The notes under the pieces were generated by a model. It had not been told where the DNA came from. It made no database searches and saw nothing but the letters and a program-made list of their open reading frames with translations. A program made the position numbers and the translations under genes. Below are positions 26,154 through 33,757 of a DNA stretch of 64,000 bases, in pieces. Position 1 is the stretch's first letter; each line of letters begins with the position of its first letter. Source of the stretch: Mucilaginibacter limnophilus (GTDB taxonomy: Bacteria; Bacteroidota; Bacteroidia; Sphingobacteriales; Sphingobacteriaceae); contig NZ_SACK01000006.1 in assembly GCF_004005815.1 (NCBI RefSeq), positions 1-64,000 of the forward strand, written 5' to 3'.

Positions 26154-27041
26154 ATGATCCAACTACTCACCCCCACGCACTGGAAAGATTACGAGCTGAT
26201 TGATTGCGGCGACTTTGAGAAGCTGGAACGTTTTGGGAATGTTATATTGATTCGCCCCGAGCCGCAGGCTGTGTGGAGCAAGACCTTACCCGAAAGCGAG
26301 TGGCAAAAACAATATCATATCAAATTCAAGGGCCGCTCGGCAACATCAGGCGAATGGCTGAAAAAAAATCCTAAAACACCCGACAGGTGGCACGTTGAAT
26401 ACAGGAACAACGAGGCTGCGATAAAATTCCGCCTTGGGCTTACTTCATTTAAGCATGTGGGCATTTTTCCCGAGCAGGCCGTTAACTGGGATTACATCAG
26501 CAGCACTGTGCGGAAATTTAAAACGCCTAACCCGAAAGTACTTAACCTGTTTGCCTATACCGGCGGCGCATCACTTATTGCTAATGCTGCCGGCGCCGAA
26601 ACCACGCACGTGGATTCGATAAAGCAGGTGGTAACCTGGGCGAATGAAAATCAGGAGATATCTGGGCTTAAAGATATACGCTGGGTAGTTGAGGACGCGC
26701 TGAAATTTGTTAAACGTGAGCTAAAGCGCGGCAAAAAGTACAACGGTATCATCCTCGACCCGCCGGCTTACGGCCACGGCCCTAACGGTGAAAAGTGGAA
26801 ACTGGAAGATCACATAAACGAGATGATGCGTGATGTTGTGCAACTACTCGATCCTGAAGAGCATTTTCTGATTTTAAACACTTATTCTCTTGGATTCTCA
26901 TCAGTAATTGTTGAAAATCTTATAAGGAGCTCATTCCCTAAAGTACAAAACCTTGAAACCGGCGAGCTTTATTTGCAGGCTACTGCAGGTACTAAACTTC
27001 CTTTAGGTGTGTTTGGAAAGTTTTATAAAATAAAAGATTAA
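26154..27041 (+). CDS. Class I SAM-dependent methyltransferase, RlmI/RlmK-like
   Basis: This 295-residue enzyme has a small N-terminal beta domain (about 1-95) and a Rossmann-like methyltransferase core: VLNLFAYTGGASLIANAAGA (motif I), THVDSIKQVVTWANEN (motif II) and IILDPPAYGHGP (motif IV). The DPPAYG motif and the SIKQVVTWANEN segment put it with 23S rRNA cytosine methyltransferases such as RlmI. The N-terminal PUA domain of RlmI appears absent or very short, so the exact target is uncertain. Confidence 0.88.
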   Translation: MIQLLTPTHWKDYELIDCGDFEKLERFGNVILIRPEPQAVWSKTLPESEWQKQYHIKFKGRSATSGEWLKKNPKTPDRWHVEYRNNEAAIKFRLGLTSFKHVGIFPEQAVNWDYISSTVRKFKTPNPKVLNLFAYTGGASLIANAAGAETTHVDSIKQVVTWANENQEISGLKDIRWVVEDALKFVKRELKRGKKYNGIILDPPAYGHGPNGEKWKLEDHINEMMRDVVQLLDPEEHFLILNTYSLGFSSVIVENLIRSSFPKVQNLETGELYLQATAGTKLPLGVFGKFYKIKD

Positions 27042-27103
27042 CACACGGTTCATTCCATTATATTTACAACGGTAACAAACTAATTACAACTGCCCGTTTC
27101 TGC

Positions 27104-28153
27104 ATGAGAACAACAAAATTTCTATCCTTACTAATTCCATCTCTTTTATCACTTGTTTTATTTACTAACTGCACGCAAACCGGAAAAGCCGGCAAACCGG
27201 GCGCTAAAACCGCTTCAGGTACTGAAGCTGCTGAAGGTGATACCGCCGTTAAAGAGTCGGCCTATAAGCCAATTGATACCGCCCAATACGATTCGCTGAT
27301 GAAGCGTTTGGCTAACGGTGATACAACCGGAAAATGGCCTGTAAAGAATACCGTATATCCCGGCCCCGGGGCTATTTTGCCATTTAAGCGTGTGGTGGCA
27401 TTTTATGGTAACCTGTTCTCAAAAAGAATGGGTATACTGGGTGAATTGCCACCTGATCAGATGCTGGCCAAGCTAAAAGCCGAGGTTAAAAACTGGGAGA
27501 AAGCCGATCCTAAAACGCCTGTACAGCCCGCCTTGCATTATATATGTGTAGTGGCCCAGGGCGATGGTGGCAAAGATGGCAAGTACCGTTACCGAATGCC
27601 ATTTAAACAAATTGATACCGTATTGTATCTGGCTAAAAAGATCGACGCGATAGTGTTTCTTGATATCCAGGTGGCACTAAGTACTATAAAGGACGAATTG
27701 CCGCTGCTTGAAAAATATATCGCTATGCCTAACGTACACATCGGTATGGATCCTGAGTTCTCAATGAAAGACGGCACCAAACCGGGGAAAAAAATTGGTA
27801 CTTATGATGCTGCTGATATCAACTATGTAAGCGGTTACATGGCCGATTTGGTTAAAAAACATAATTTACCAACCAAAATATTAATAGTACACCGTTTTAC
27901 CCGTAAAATGGTGACCAACTATCAAAACATAAAAACACGCCCCGAAGTACAGGTGGTTATGGATATGGACGGATGGGGCGAACCCGACCTGAAACTGGGA
28001 ACTTACCGACATTTCATTTATGGCGAACCAGTACAGTTTACAGGTTTCAAGCTGTTCTATAAAAACGACTTAAAGAAAGCGCCTAACCGCATGCTCACAC
28101 CTGCCGAATTGATGAAGTACAAACCGGTGCCTATTTATATCCAGTATCAGTAA
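27104..28153 (+). CDS. Lipoprotein of unknown function, TIM-barrel-like
   Basis: This 349-residue lipoprotein has a signal ending LFTNC (Cys about 23) followed by a long Gly/Ala/Thr linker. From about residue 95 the sequence alternates strands and helices: KRVVAFYGN, ALHYICVVAQGDGG, DAIVFLDIQVA, VHIGMDPEF, KILIVHRFT and VQVVMDMDGWG. That pattern fits a (beta/alpha)8 barrel, with acidic residues at strand ends (D in LDIQ, DPEF, MDMD) as in glycosidase-like enzymes. The family is not recognised, and any hydrolase role is inference. A terminator follows immediately. Confidence 0.75.
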   Translation: MRTTKFLSLLIPSLLSLVLFTNCTQTGKAGKPGAKTASGTEAAEGDTAVKESAYKPIDTAQYDSLMKRLANGDTTGKWPVKNTVYPGPGAILPFKRVVAFYGNLFSKRMGILGELPPDQMLAKLKAEVKNWEKADPKTPVQPALHYICVVAQGDGGKDGKYRYRMPFKQIDTVLYLAKKIDAIVFLDIQVALSTIKDELPLLEKYIAMPNVHIGMDPEFSMKDGTKPGKKIGTYDAADINYVSGYMADLVKKHNLPTKILIVHRFTRKMVTNYQNIKTRPEVQVVMDMDGWGEPDLKLGTYRHFIYGEPVQFTGFKLFYKNDLKKAPNRMLTPAELMKYKPVPIYIQYQ

Positions 28154-28173
28154 TATAATTATTCATGAAATAT

Positions 28174-28204
28174 AATCCCTGCCGCATACCGGCAGGGATT
28201 TTTT
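28174..28204 (+). terminator. Terminator after the TIM-barrel-like lipoprotein gene
   Basis: An 11-bp stem AATCCCTGCCG/CGGCAGGGATT (28174-28184 and 28190-28200) runs into a T tract. Confidence 0.9.
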
Positions 28205-28276
28205 GTTACATTTAATGTGTACCTGGTGTTATAAACTTTTTCAGAATTAAGCGGTTATTTTAACAAACATCAACCT

Positions 28277-28840
28277 ATGAAAAAGATCGCTTATCAGATT
28301 ATTTTCACCGTAATAACATTGCTGCTTTTAGGCTCGGCGGTATTTGCGCAGGAGTATGTAGCGCCTATAAAACCGATTGAAACAGGCAGGTCGCCTGGTG
28401 TGAAAGTCAAATTGATAGGACAAAACGGTACATCAAAAACCTACGCACTCGTTTTCGCTAAAGGCGATGAGATTTTATCAGGCTTAACAGAGTTTGCTCA
28501 AAAGAACAATGTAAAGAATGCGCGCTTCACTGCTATCGGCGATGCTATGACAGCCAGGGTAGGATGGTATGATAAGGGCAAAAAGATGTTTAAGGTTATC
28601 CCGATAACCGAACCGGCAGAAATTACTTCACTGGTAGGCGATATCGCCGTTTATAACAATAAGCCTGCAGTACACGCACATATCAACCTGGCAACACAGG
28701 ATGGAATAGTACACGGCGGACATTTACTTGAGGCATTTATTTTTCCAACGCTTGAGGTAATGCTTACAACCGAAGATACGCCGCTGTATAAAAAGCTTTA
28801 TGAAGAAGCCGGCGCCGGCATAATCGATCCGGAACTGTAA
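28277..28840 (+). CDS. Exported PPC/DUF296 domain protein
   Basis: The protein has 187 residues. A signal peptide (1-24, ...LGSAVFAQ) is followed by a PPC (DUF296) domain: KTYALVFAKGDEILSGLTEFAQKN, ARFTAIGDAM and the metal-site pattern HAHINLATQDGIVHGGHLLEAF (the two His of HAH and the GGH). In plants the PPC domain accompanies AT-hooks, and in bacteria most members are cytosolic. Here the clear signal peptide puts it in the periplasm, with no DNA-binding tail. The trimeric fold and metal site suggest an enzyme-like or binding role, not yet known. Confidence 0.85.
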   Translation: MKKIAYQIIFTVITLLLLGSAVFAQEYVAPIKPIETGRSPGVKVKLIGQNGTSKTYALVFAKGDEILSGLTEFAQKNNVKNARFTAIGDAMTARVGWYDKGKKMFKVIPITEPAEITSLVGDIAVYNNKPAVHAHINLATQDGIVHGGHLLEAFIFPTLEVMLTTEDTPLYKKLYEEAGAGIIDPEL

Positions 28841-28889
28841 ACGCAATGCCATATCCTGTAAAAAACAACGTTTTAGGTGACCACGTAGC

Positions 28890-28917
28890 TTGTTTTAACA
28901 AAATAATTTTAGCTTTG
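28890..28917 (+). promoter_or_regulatory. Promoter of sucD
   Basis: TTG (28890-28892), a 17-base spacer and TAGCTTTG (28910-28917) fit the Bacteroidota promoter TTG-N17-TAnnTTTG. It lies 21 bases upstream of the sucD ATG. Confidence 0.7.
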
Positions 28918-28938
28918 CGTACTTTAAAAATATAGCCA

Positions 28939-29811
28939 ATGAGTGTTCTTGTAAATAAAGATTCAAAAGTAATAGTTCAGGGGTTTACCGGTAACGAGGG
29001 TACTTACCATGCCTCGCAAATGATTGAATACGGTACGCAGGTTGTTGGTGGTGTTACGCCGGGTAAAGGCGGGCAGCAGCACCTTGAAAGGCCTGTTTTC
29101 AATACTGTAAAAGATGCAGTTGACCAAACCGGCGCTGATGTTTCTATTATTTTTGTACCGCCCGCTTTTGCTGCGGACGCTATTATGGAAGCTGCGGAAG
29201 CAGGCATAAAAGTTATTGTTTGTATCACTGAAGGTATCCCAACCAAGGATATGATCACGGTGAAAGAATACCTTAGCGATAAAGATTCAACACTAATTGG
29301 CCCTAACTGCCCTGGTGTTATTACTGCTGACGAGGCTAAAATCGGTATCATGCCGGGCTTTATCTTCAAAAAAGGTAATGTAGGTGTGGTTTCAAAATCA
29401 GGTACCTTAACTTATGAAGCGGTAGACCAGGTAGTAAAAGCAGGTTTAGGTATTACAACAGCTATCGGTATCGGCGGCGACCCTATCATCGGTACAACAA
29501 CCAAACAAGCGGTTGAACTGTTGATGAACGATCCTGAAACTGAAGGCATCATTATGATAGGCGAAATTGGCGGTGGCATGGAAGCTGAAGCTGCCCGCTG
29601 GATTAAAGAACATGGCACAAAACCAGTGGTTGGCTTTATAGCCGGCCAAACTGCGCCTCCGGGACGCCGTATGGGTCATGCGGGTGCTATTGTTGGCGGC
29701 GCTGATGATACAGCTGCAGCTAAGATGAAAATTATGGCTGAATGCGGTATCCGTGTGGTTGAGTCACCTGCTGAAATTGGTGCAGCCATGGCAGAAGAAT
29801 TGGCAAAGTAA
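28939..29811 (+). CDS. sucD: Succinyl-CoA ligase alpha subunit
   Basis: This 290-residue TCA-cycle subunit has the CoA-binding [19 protein letters not shown] and GGVTPGKGG, then IGPNCPGVI. The phosphohistidine loop is [13 protein letters not shown], whose His is transiently phosphorylated. Substrate-level phosphorylation needs the beta subunit SucC, which is not adjacent; sucC and sucD are often apart in this group. It follows its own good promoter and is closed by a GU-containing hairpin with a T run at about 29840-29866. Confidence 0.97.
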   Translation: MSVLVNKDSKVIVQGFTGNEGTYHASQMIEYGTQVVGGVTPGKGGQQHLERPVFNTVKDAVDQTGADVSIIFVPPAFAADAIMEAAEAGIKVIVCITEGIPTKDMITVKEYLSDKDSTLIGPNCPGVITADEAKIGIMPGFIFKKGNVGVVSKSGTLTYEAVDQVVKAGLGITTAIGIGGDPIIGTTTKQAVELLMNDPETEGIIMIGEIGGGMEAEAARWIKEHGTKPVVGFIAGQTAPPGRRMGHAGAIVGGADDTAAAKMKIMAECGIRVVESPAEIGAAMAEELAK

Positions 29812-29839
29812 TCTGGTCTCAGATTTTAGCATAATAAAG

Positions 29840-29866
29840 ATCTCGGTCATTGGCCGGGATTTTTTG
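29840..29866 (+). terminator. Terminator after sucD
   Basis: ATCTCGGTC pairs with GGCCGGGAT (two G-U pairs) across ATT, followed by TTTTTT. Confidence 0.75.
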
Positions 29867-29874
29867 TTTGGAAT

Positions 29875-29882
29875 TAACTTTG
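29875..29882 (+). promoter_or_regulatory. -7 element of the zeta-like two-gene operon
   Basis: TAACTTTG matches TAnnTTTG and ends 10 bases before the ATG at 29893, so the 5' leader is very short. Confidence 0.5.
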
Positions 29883-29892
29883 TAACTTAGTG

Positions 29893-30150
29893 ATGATGAT
29901 AACACTGGAAGAAATTTACGAAGAAGACCCAACGCAGCGTATTATTGACGAAGGTGCAGGCTATGGTGCTGAGGAAATGTTAAAAGCCGGTGTGCCCATC
30001 TATTACAGAGATGAAGCTTATCCTGAAACAATGAACGGTAATCTGTTTATTAAAGAATACCCTAATGGTGCCAAGTTTCTTATCAGAAAAGAACTGACTG
30101 ATGACTTGCGTTTGCTTGAAGAGCAACTAAAATTGTTAAACGAACAATAA
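29893..30150 (+). CDS. Small acidic protein, putative antitoxin partner of the zeta-like kinase
   Basis: The protein has 85 residues from the ATG at 29893 (29896 is also possible; the frame opens at a GTG at 29890). It is acidic at the N-terminus (LEEIYEEDP), carries the segment AGVPIYYRDEAYPETMNGNLFIKEYPNGAKFLI, and ends in a leucine-rich helix (LRLLEEQLKLL). No DNA-binding domain is seen and no named family is recognised. It overlaps the next gene by one base (TAATG at 30148-30152), so the two are translated together. The position, size and coupling suggest an inhibitor of the kinase; this is inference. Confidence 0.7.
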   Translation: MMITLEEIYEEDPTQRIIDEGAGYGAEEMLKAGVPIYYRDEAYPETMNGNLFIKEYPNGAKFLIRKELTDDLRLLEEQLKLLNEQ

Positions 30151-30755
30151 TGCCTGATTTGATAGTAATTGCGGGGCCAAACGGTTCAGGCAAAACAACT
30201 CTTTCAACATATCTTATTAACAAGGGCAAAATTAAGGGTGCATTAATCAACCCTGATGAAATAGCGAAGCAAGAATTAGGTAGTTATTTATTTCAAATAA
30301 AGGCTTCAAAACTTGCATTGCAAAGAAGAAAAGAAGCAATTAATAAAGAATGCACTTTTGCTTTTGAAACTACATTTTCAGGGAATACCGAAATTCGGGA
30401 TATTCAGGATGCCAAAGCAAAAGGATATAACGTTATTCTTTACTATGTTGCTTTAAATTCTGTTATCGACAACTTAATTCGGGTAGAAGAAAGGCGTTTA
30501 AGATTAGGACATGACGTTGTTAAAGATGATATTATACGCAGATTTGATAAGAGTCAAGCCAACTTGTTGAAGTATATAAGTTTATTTGATAAAGCTTACC
30601 TTTTTGATAATTCAGGTAACCAACGTTCAAGAGTTGGTATTTTTAACAACGGTACTTTGCTTTGGTTAAATAATAAGCACCAGTCACATCCTTTTTATAA
30701 AGAACTATTTCATTCCCCCACCAACTCTACCTCAGCTACCGGACTAAACAAATAA
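30150..30755 (+). CDS. Zeta-toxin-like P-loop kinase (COG4185 type)
   Basis: The protein has 201 residues. Walker A is GPNGSGKTTLS (about 9-19), the NPDEIAK motif follows at about 34, then FAFETTFSG, the zeta-type substrate loop, and RVEERRLRLGHDVVKDDIIRRF, the basic lid helix. Zeta toxins phosphorylate UDP-N-acetylglucosamine and block wall synthesis. COG4185 members share these motifs, but their substrate is unproven. The 3' end overlaps the end of the convergent SprT-like gene by 46 bases. Confidence 0.83.
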   Translation: MPDLIVIAGPNGSGKTTLSTYLINKGKIKGALINPDEIAKQELGSYLFQIKASKLALQRRKEAINKECTFAFETTFSGNTEIRDIQDAKAKGYNVILYYVALNSVIDNLIRVEERRLRLGHDVVKDDIIRRFDKSQANLLKYISLFDKAYLFDNSGNQRSRVGIFNNGTLLWLNNKHQSHPFYKELFHSPTNSTSATGLNK

Positions 30756-31321
30756 ATGCGCCTTGTGGCTATCTCTACACATTTATAGCGTTTGCGCAAC
30801 TTTTCTTCCTTGCGGAAAACACGACCGTCCTTAAGCTTAAATAATGCTTTAAAAGGTACTTTCTCTACCGAAAAAACATCTTCCTTAGGCGGATCATAAC
30901 GGCGAAGAGAGCGGTACAAGTTCAAGTCAGAACAGCTGGATGCTGCCGGATTATTCAGGTATTTTGTTATGGCGTTTTTAATATCAGCAGGAAAAACATC
31001 CTTATCAAAAAAAGGCTGCATCATGCGTTTGAAGTTGTTTTTCCACTCAACGCCGTGCGGTTTTGCTTTATCCTTATGCTCATTCCAGGTATGCAGGTGC
31101 GCAAACTCATGCACCGTGGTTACCAGGAAAGCGTAGGGGTTGAGATTAAAGTTAACCGATATACGATGGCCCTTTCCACCGAATGGAGGGCGATAATCGC
31201 CAAACTTGCTGTCGCGGCTGCGCGAAATTTTGAACTCGCATTTAAAGTAATCTATCCACCTGCCAATAAGCGGGGCGGCTTCGGGGGGCATGTAACGCGC
31301 CAGAATTTGTACTTTATCCAA
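30710..31321 (-). CDS. SprT-like zinc metalloprotease domain protein
   Basis: This 203-residue protein has the zinc motif HEFAH (TTVHEFAHLHTW, about residues 70-80) and a downstream PHGVEWKNNFKRMM helix, as in SprT/Spartan-type peptidases. The third zinc ligand is likely the His in KPHGVEW. Bacterial SprT-like proteins are poorly studied; the eukaryotic relative Spartan cuts DNA-protein crosslinks. A TATATTTG -7 element lies 15 bases upstream on the minus strand (31336-31343). Confidence 0.88.
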   Translation of the reverse strand: MDKVQILARYMPPEAAPLIGRWIDYFKCEFKISRSRDSKFGDYRPPFGGKGHRISVNFNLNPYAFLVTTVHEFAHLHTWNEHKDKAKPHGVEWKNNFKRMMQPFFDKDVFPADIKNAITKYLNNPAASSCSDLNLYRSLRRYDPPKEDVFSVEKVPFKALFKLKDGRVFRKEEKLRKRYKCVEIATRRIYLFSPVAEVELVGE

Positions 31322-31335
31322 TCTTACCTCTTACC

Positions 31336-31343
31336 CAAATATA
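31336..31343 (-). promoter_or_regulatory. -7 element of the sprT-like gene
   Basis: Read on the minus strand this is TATATTTG, a full TAnnTTTG match. It lies between the end of feoB (31355) and the sprT-like ATG, so the gene has its own promoter. Confidence 0.5.
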
Positions 31344-31354
31344 CAAAAACAAGG

Positions 31355-33469
31355 TTACTTTAACAGGGTATAAGTAATAAAGCTGGCAACGTAGGCAAGA
31401 GTAGTCATGTAAGCAAGTTGTATCACAGGCCATTTCCAGTTTTTGGTTTCGCGGTACACAACGGCTACGGTGCTGGCGCATTGCATGGCGAAGGCATAGA
31501 ACACCATCAGCGAAAATGCTACCGCGACGGTAAATACCGGCTGCCCCGTTTGCGGGTTACGGGCACTGTCCATCTTTTCTTTAAGCGATTGCACATTATC
31601 CGTATCGCCTTCAACGCTGTAAATGGTTGCCATGGTGCCTACAAACACTTCGCGCGCGGCAAACGAGGTAATTAGTGCTATGCCGATCTTCCAGTCGAAC
31701 CCCAAAGGCCTTATCACCGGCTCAATGGCATGACCAAGCATACCGGCATATGAGTTTTCCAACTTTTCTGAGGCTACCATCCTGCTGAAGGCATCGGGCG
31801 CAAGCGATTTGGTATACTCAGGTGAGCTATACTTCTGGTCGATCTGTTCAAACCTGTTTCCCGGGCCATATGATGCCAGCACCCATAAAATAATTGATAC
31901 CGCTATGATTACTTTTCCTGCTTCCAACACGAAAGTTTTTGAACGGTCGTACATTGAAAACAGTACATTTTTCCAGCGTGGAGCACGGTAAACAGGCAGT
32001 TCCATAATGAAATAGCCACGTTCACGGGCTTTTAAAATGAATTTGAAAACAAAGGCTACAATAATGGCTGAAATAAGACTGAACAAGTACATGCCCGTAA
32101 GCACAAGTCCTTGCAAATTAAATATCCACCAAACATTGCGGTTAGGCACAACAAGTGCTATAAGCAGGGTATACACCGGTAATCTTGCCGAACAGGTAAC
32201 CAGCGGCGTTACCATTATGGTGATCATCCGGTCTTTCCAGTTCTCAATGGTACGTGTACCCATTATTGATGGTACCGCGCAGGCAAAACCACCTATTAGC
32301 GGCACTACCGATTTTCCGCTTAGGCCAACCTTACGCATCAGCTTATCCATCATAAAGGTAACACGCGCCATGTAGCCGGTATCTTCCAGTATCGAAATAA
32401 ATACAAACAGTATAGCTATCTGCGGAATAAATACCAGTACGCCGCTTAGCCCCGCAAGTACACCGTCAACAAGCAGGCTGGTTAGTATGCCTGCAGGCAT
32501 TATGCTGCGTAAACCCTCTTCAGCCCAAACAAACAGGGCTTCTATCAGGTCCATAGGGTATGACGACCAGGCGAATATCGACTGAAATATAAACAGCAAT
32601 ATGCCCAGGAAAATCACAAATCCCCAAACGCGATGGGTGAGTATATGATCTATTTTATTGCTGAAGGTTTCATGATGAGCCGTTTCAGGCGTTTTAACCG
32701 TATCGTACAACAGGTCGTTTATGAAGTTATAACGCGCTATGGTTTCGGCTGCCTGTGCTTTTTGTGAGTGGAAAGAATGCTCCTGCTCAAGGCTTTCAAT
32801 ACGGTCGCTTTGGGCCGGGGTTAAAAAACTTAAATGCTCGTGCTGATGGGCAAGCTGTAAAGCATAGTAGGGGTGCTCAACTTCAATTTCCTCGCTTATC
32901 TGCGCTATCAGCGCAGGTGCGAAGGCGGTAACGTCGATAGTATCCTGCTGCAGCGCCACTTTATTGGCGTAGGCAATGGCTTGTTTCAGTTGCTCAATAC
33001 CTTCGCCCTTTCGTGCAGCGATAGGTATCACCGGTACGCCGAGTTTTTTTGCAAACTCATCAACATTGATTTGAATACCAGCCTTGCGGGCAAGATCCAT
33101 CATGTTAAGCGCAACTATAACCGGGATTTTAAGATCAGCTATTTGTGTGTAAAGCAGCAGGTTCCTCTTTAAGTTAGTAGCATCTAAAACTACAACCACC
33201 AGATCAGGCGTCGCCGTATTTGCTTTATCGGCCAGTACCGAAAATACTATCGATTCGTCCTTGCTTTTTGGGTACAGGCTATAAGTGCCAGGTAAGTCAA
33301 TAATCTCGGCACGGCGGCCGTCGGGCAGAGTGCTGTAACCTATCTTCTTATCCACCGTAACGCCCGGGAAATTTCCTATTTTCTGGTTCAGGCCTGTTAA
33401 AATATTAAACAAGCTTGATTTACCCGTATTAGGATTTCCGGTAAGCGCTACTCTTATATCAGCCTTCAA
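31355..33469 (-). CDS. feoB: Ferrous iron transporter B
   Basis: This 704-residue inner-membrane Fe(II) transporter has an N-terminal G-protein domain with G1 GNPNTGKSS, G3 DLPGTYSLYP and G4 NMMD, a helical GDI-like domain (about 165-270), and then the membrane core with two Gate motifs (LVFIPQIAILFVFISILEDTGYMAR and the later SFAAREVFVGTMATIY). Its start overlaps the feoA stop codon (ATGA), so translation is coupled. No feoC is present. Confidence 0.97.
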   Translation of the reverse strand: MKADIRVALTGNPNTGKSSLFNILTGLNQKIGNFPGVTVDKKIGYSTLPDGRRAEIIDLPGTYSLYPKSKDESIVFSVLADKANTATPDLVVVVLDATNLKRNLLLYTQIADLKIPVIVALNMMDLARKAGIQINVDEFAKKLGVPVIPIAARKGEGIEQLKQAIAYANKVALQQDTIDVTAFAPALIAQISEEIEVEHPYYALQLAHQHEHLSFLTPAQSDRIESLEQEHSFHSQKAQAAETIARYNFINDLLYDTVKTPETAHHETFSNKIDHILTHRVWGFVIFLGILLFIFQSIFAWSSYPMDLIEALFVWAEEGLRSIMPAGILTSLLVDGVLAGLSGVLVFIPQIAILFVFISILEDTGYMARVTFMMDKLMRKVGLSGKSVVPLIGGFACAVPSIMGTRTIENWKDRMITIMVTPLVTCSARLPVYTLLIALVVPNRNVWWIFNLQGLVLTGMYLFSLISAIIVAFVFKFILKARERGYFIMELPVYRAPRWKNVLFSMYDRSKTFVLEAGKVIIAVSIILWVLASYGPGNRFEQIDQKYSSPEYTKSLAPDAFSRMVASEKLENSYAGMLGHAIEPVIRPLGFDWKIGIALITSFAAREVFVGTMATIYSVEGDTDNVQSLKEKMDSARNPQTGQPVFTVAVAFSLMVFYAFAMQCASTVAVVYRETKNWKWPVIQLAYMTTLAYVASFITYTLLK

Positions 33470-33693
33470 TTTTGTGTGCTATGTAAAATAATGGTCGACG
33501 CTTCGAGCTTGCGCAGGCTAAGCTGGTACCCCGAAACGTTAACGGCTATAGGATCGCCAAGCGGGGCAACGCGTACAACACGGATGGTTTCGCCGGGTAA
33601 ACAACCCATTTCCATCAGCTTTACCGACATTTCCAGATCGGTAAATTCTTTTACTACGCCCGTTTGGCCAACTTCAAGTTGCGACAGATCCAT
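33466..33693 (-). CDS. feoA: FeoA, SH3-like accessory protein of iron transport
   Basis: The protein has 75 residues from the ATG at 33693. The longer frame from a TTG at 33714 is rejected because that codon lies inside the -7 element. The SH3-like fold is visible in LMEMGCLPGETIRVVRVAPLGDPIAVNVSGYQLSLRKLEA. FeoA binds the FeoB complex in the cytosol and modulates uptake. It is first in the feoAB operon. Confidence 0.95.
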   Translation of the reverse strand: MDLSQLEVGQTGVVKEFTDLEMSVKLMEMGCLPGETIRVVRVAPLGDPIAVNVSGYQLSLRKLEASTIILHSTQN

Positions 33694-33711
33694 TCGTACT
33701 TTATTGAAGCA

Positions 33712-33741
33712 CAAATATAACTTATTTATATTGAATCCAAA
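33712..33741 (-). promoter_or_regulatory. Promoter of feoAB
   Basis: On the minus strand TTTG (33738-33741), an 18-base spacer and TATATTTG (33712-33719) make a full Bacteroidota promoter ending 19 bases before the feoA ATG. I see no obvious Fur-type box over it. Confidence 0.72.
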
Positions 33742-33757
33742 TAAGATGGTTGGTGAT

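Noticed and set aside
33466..33714. FeoA start at 33714
   Set aside because: That codon is a TTG inside the -7 element; the ATG at 33693 matches the family start.
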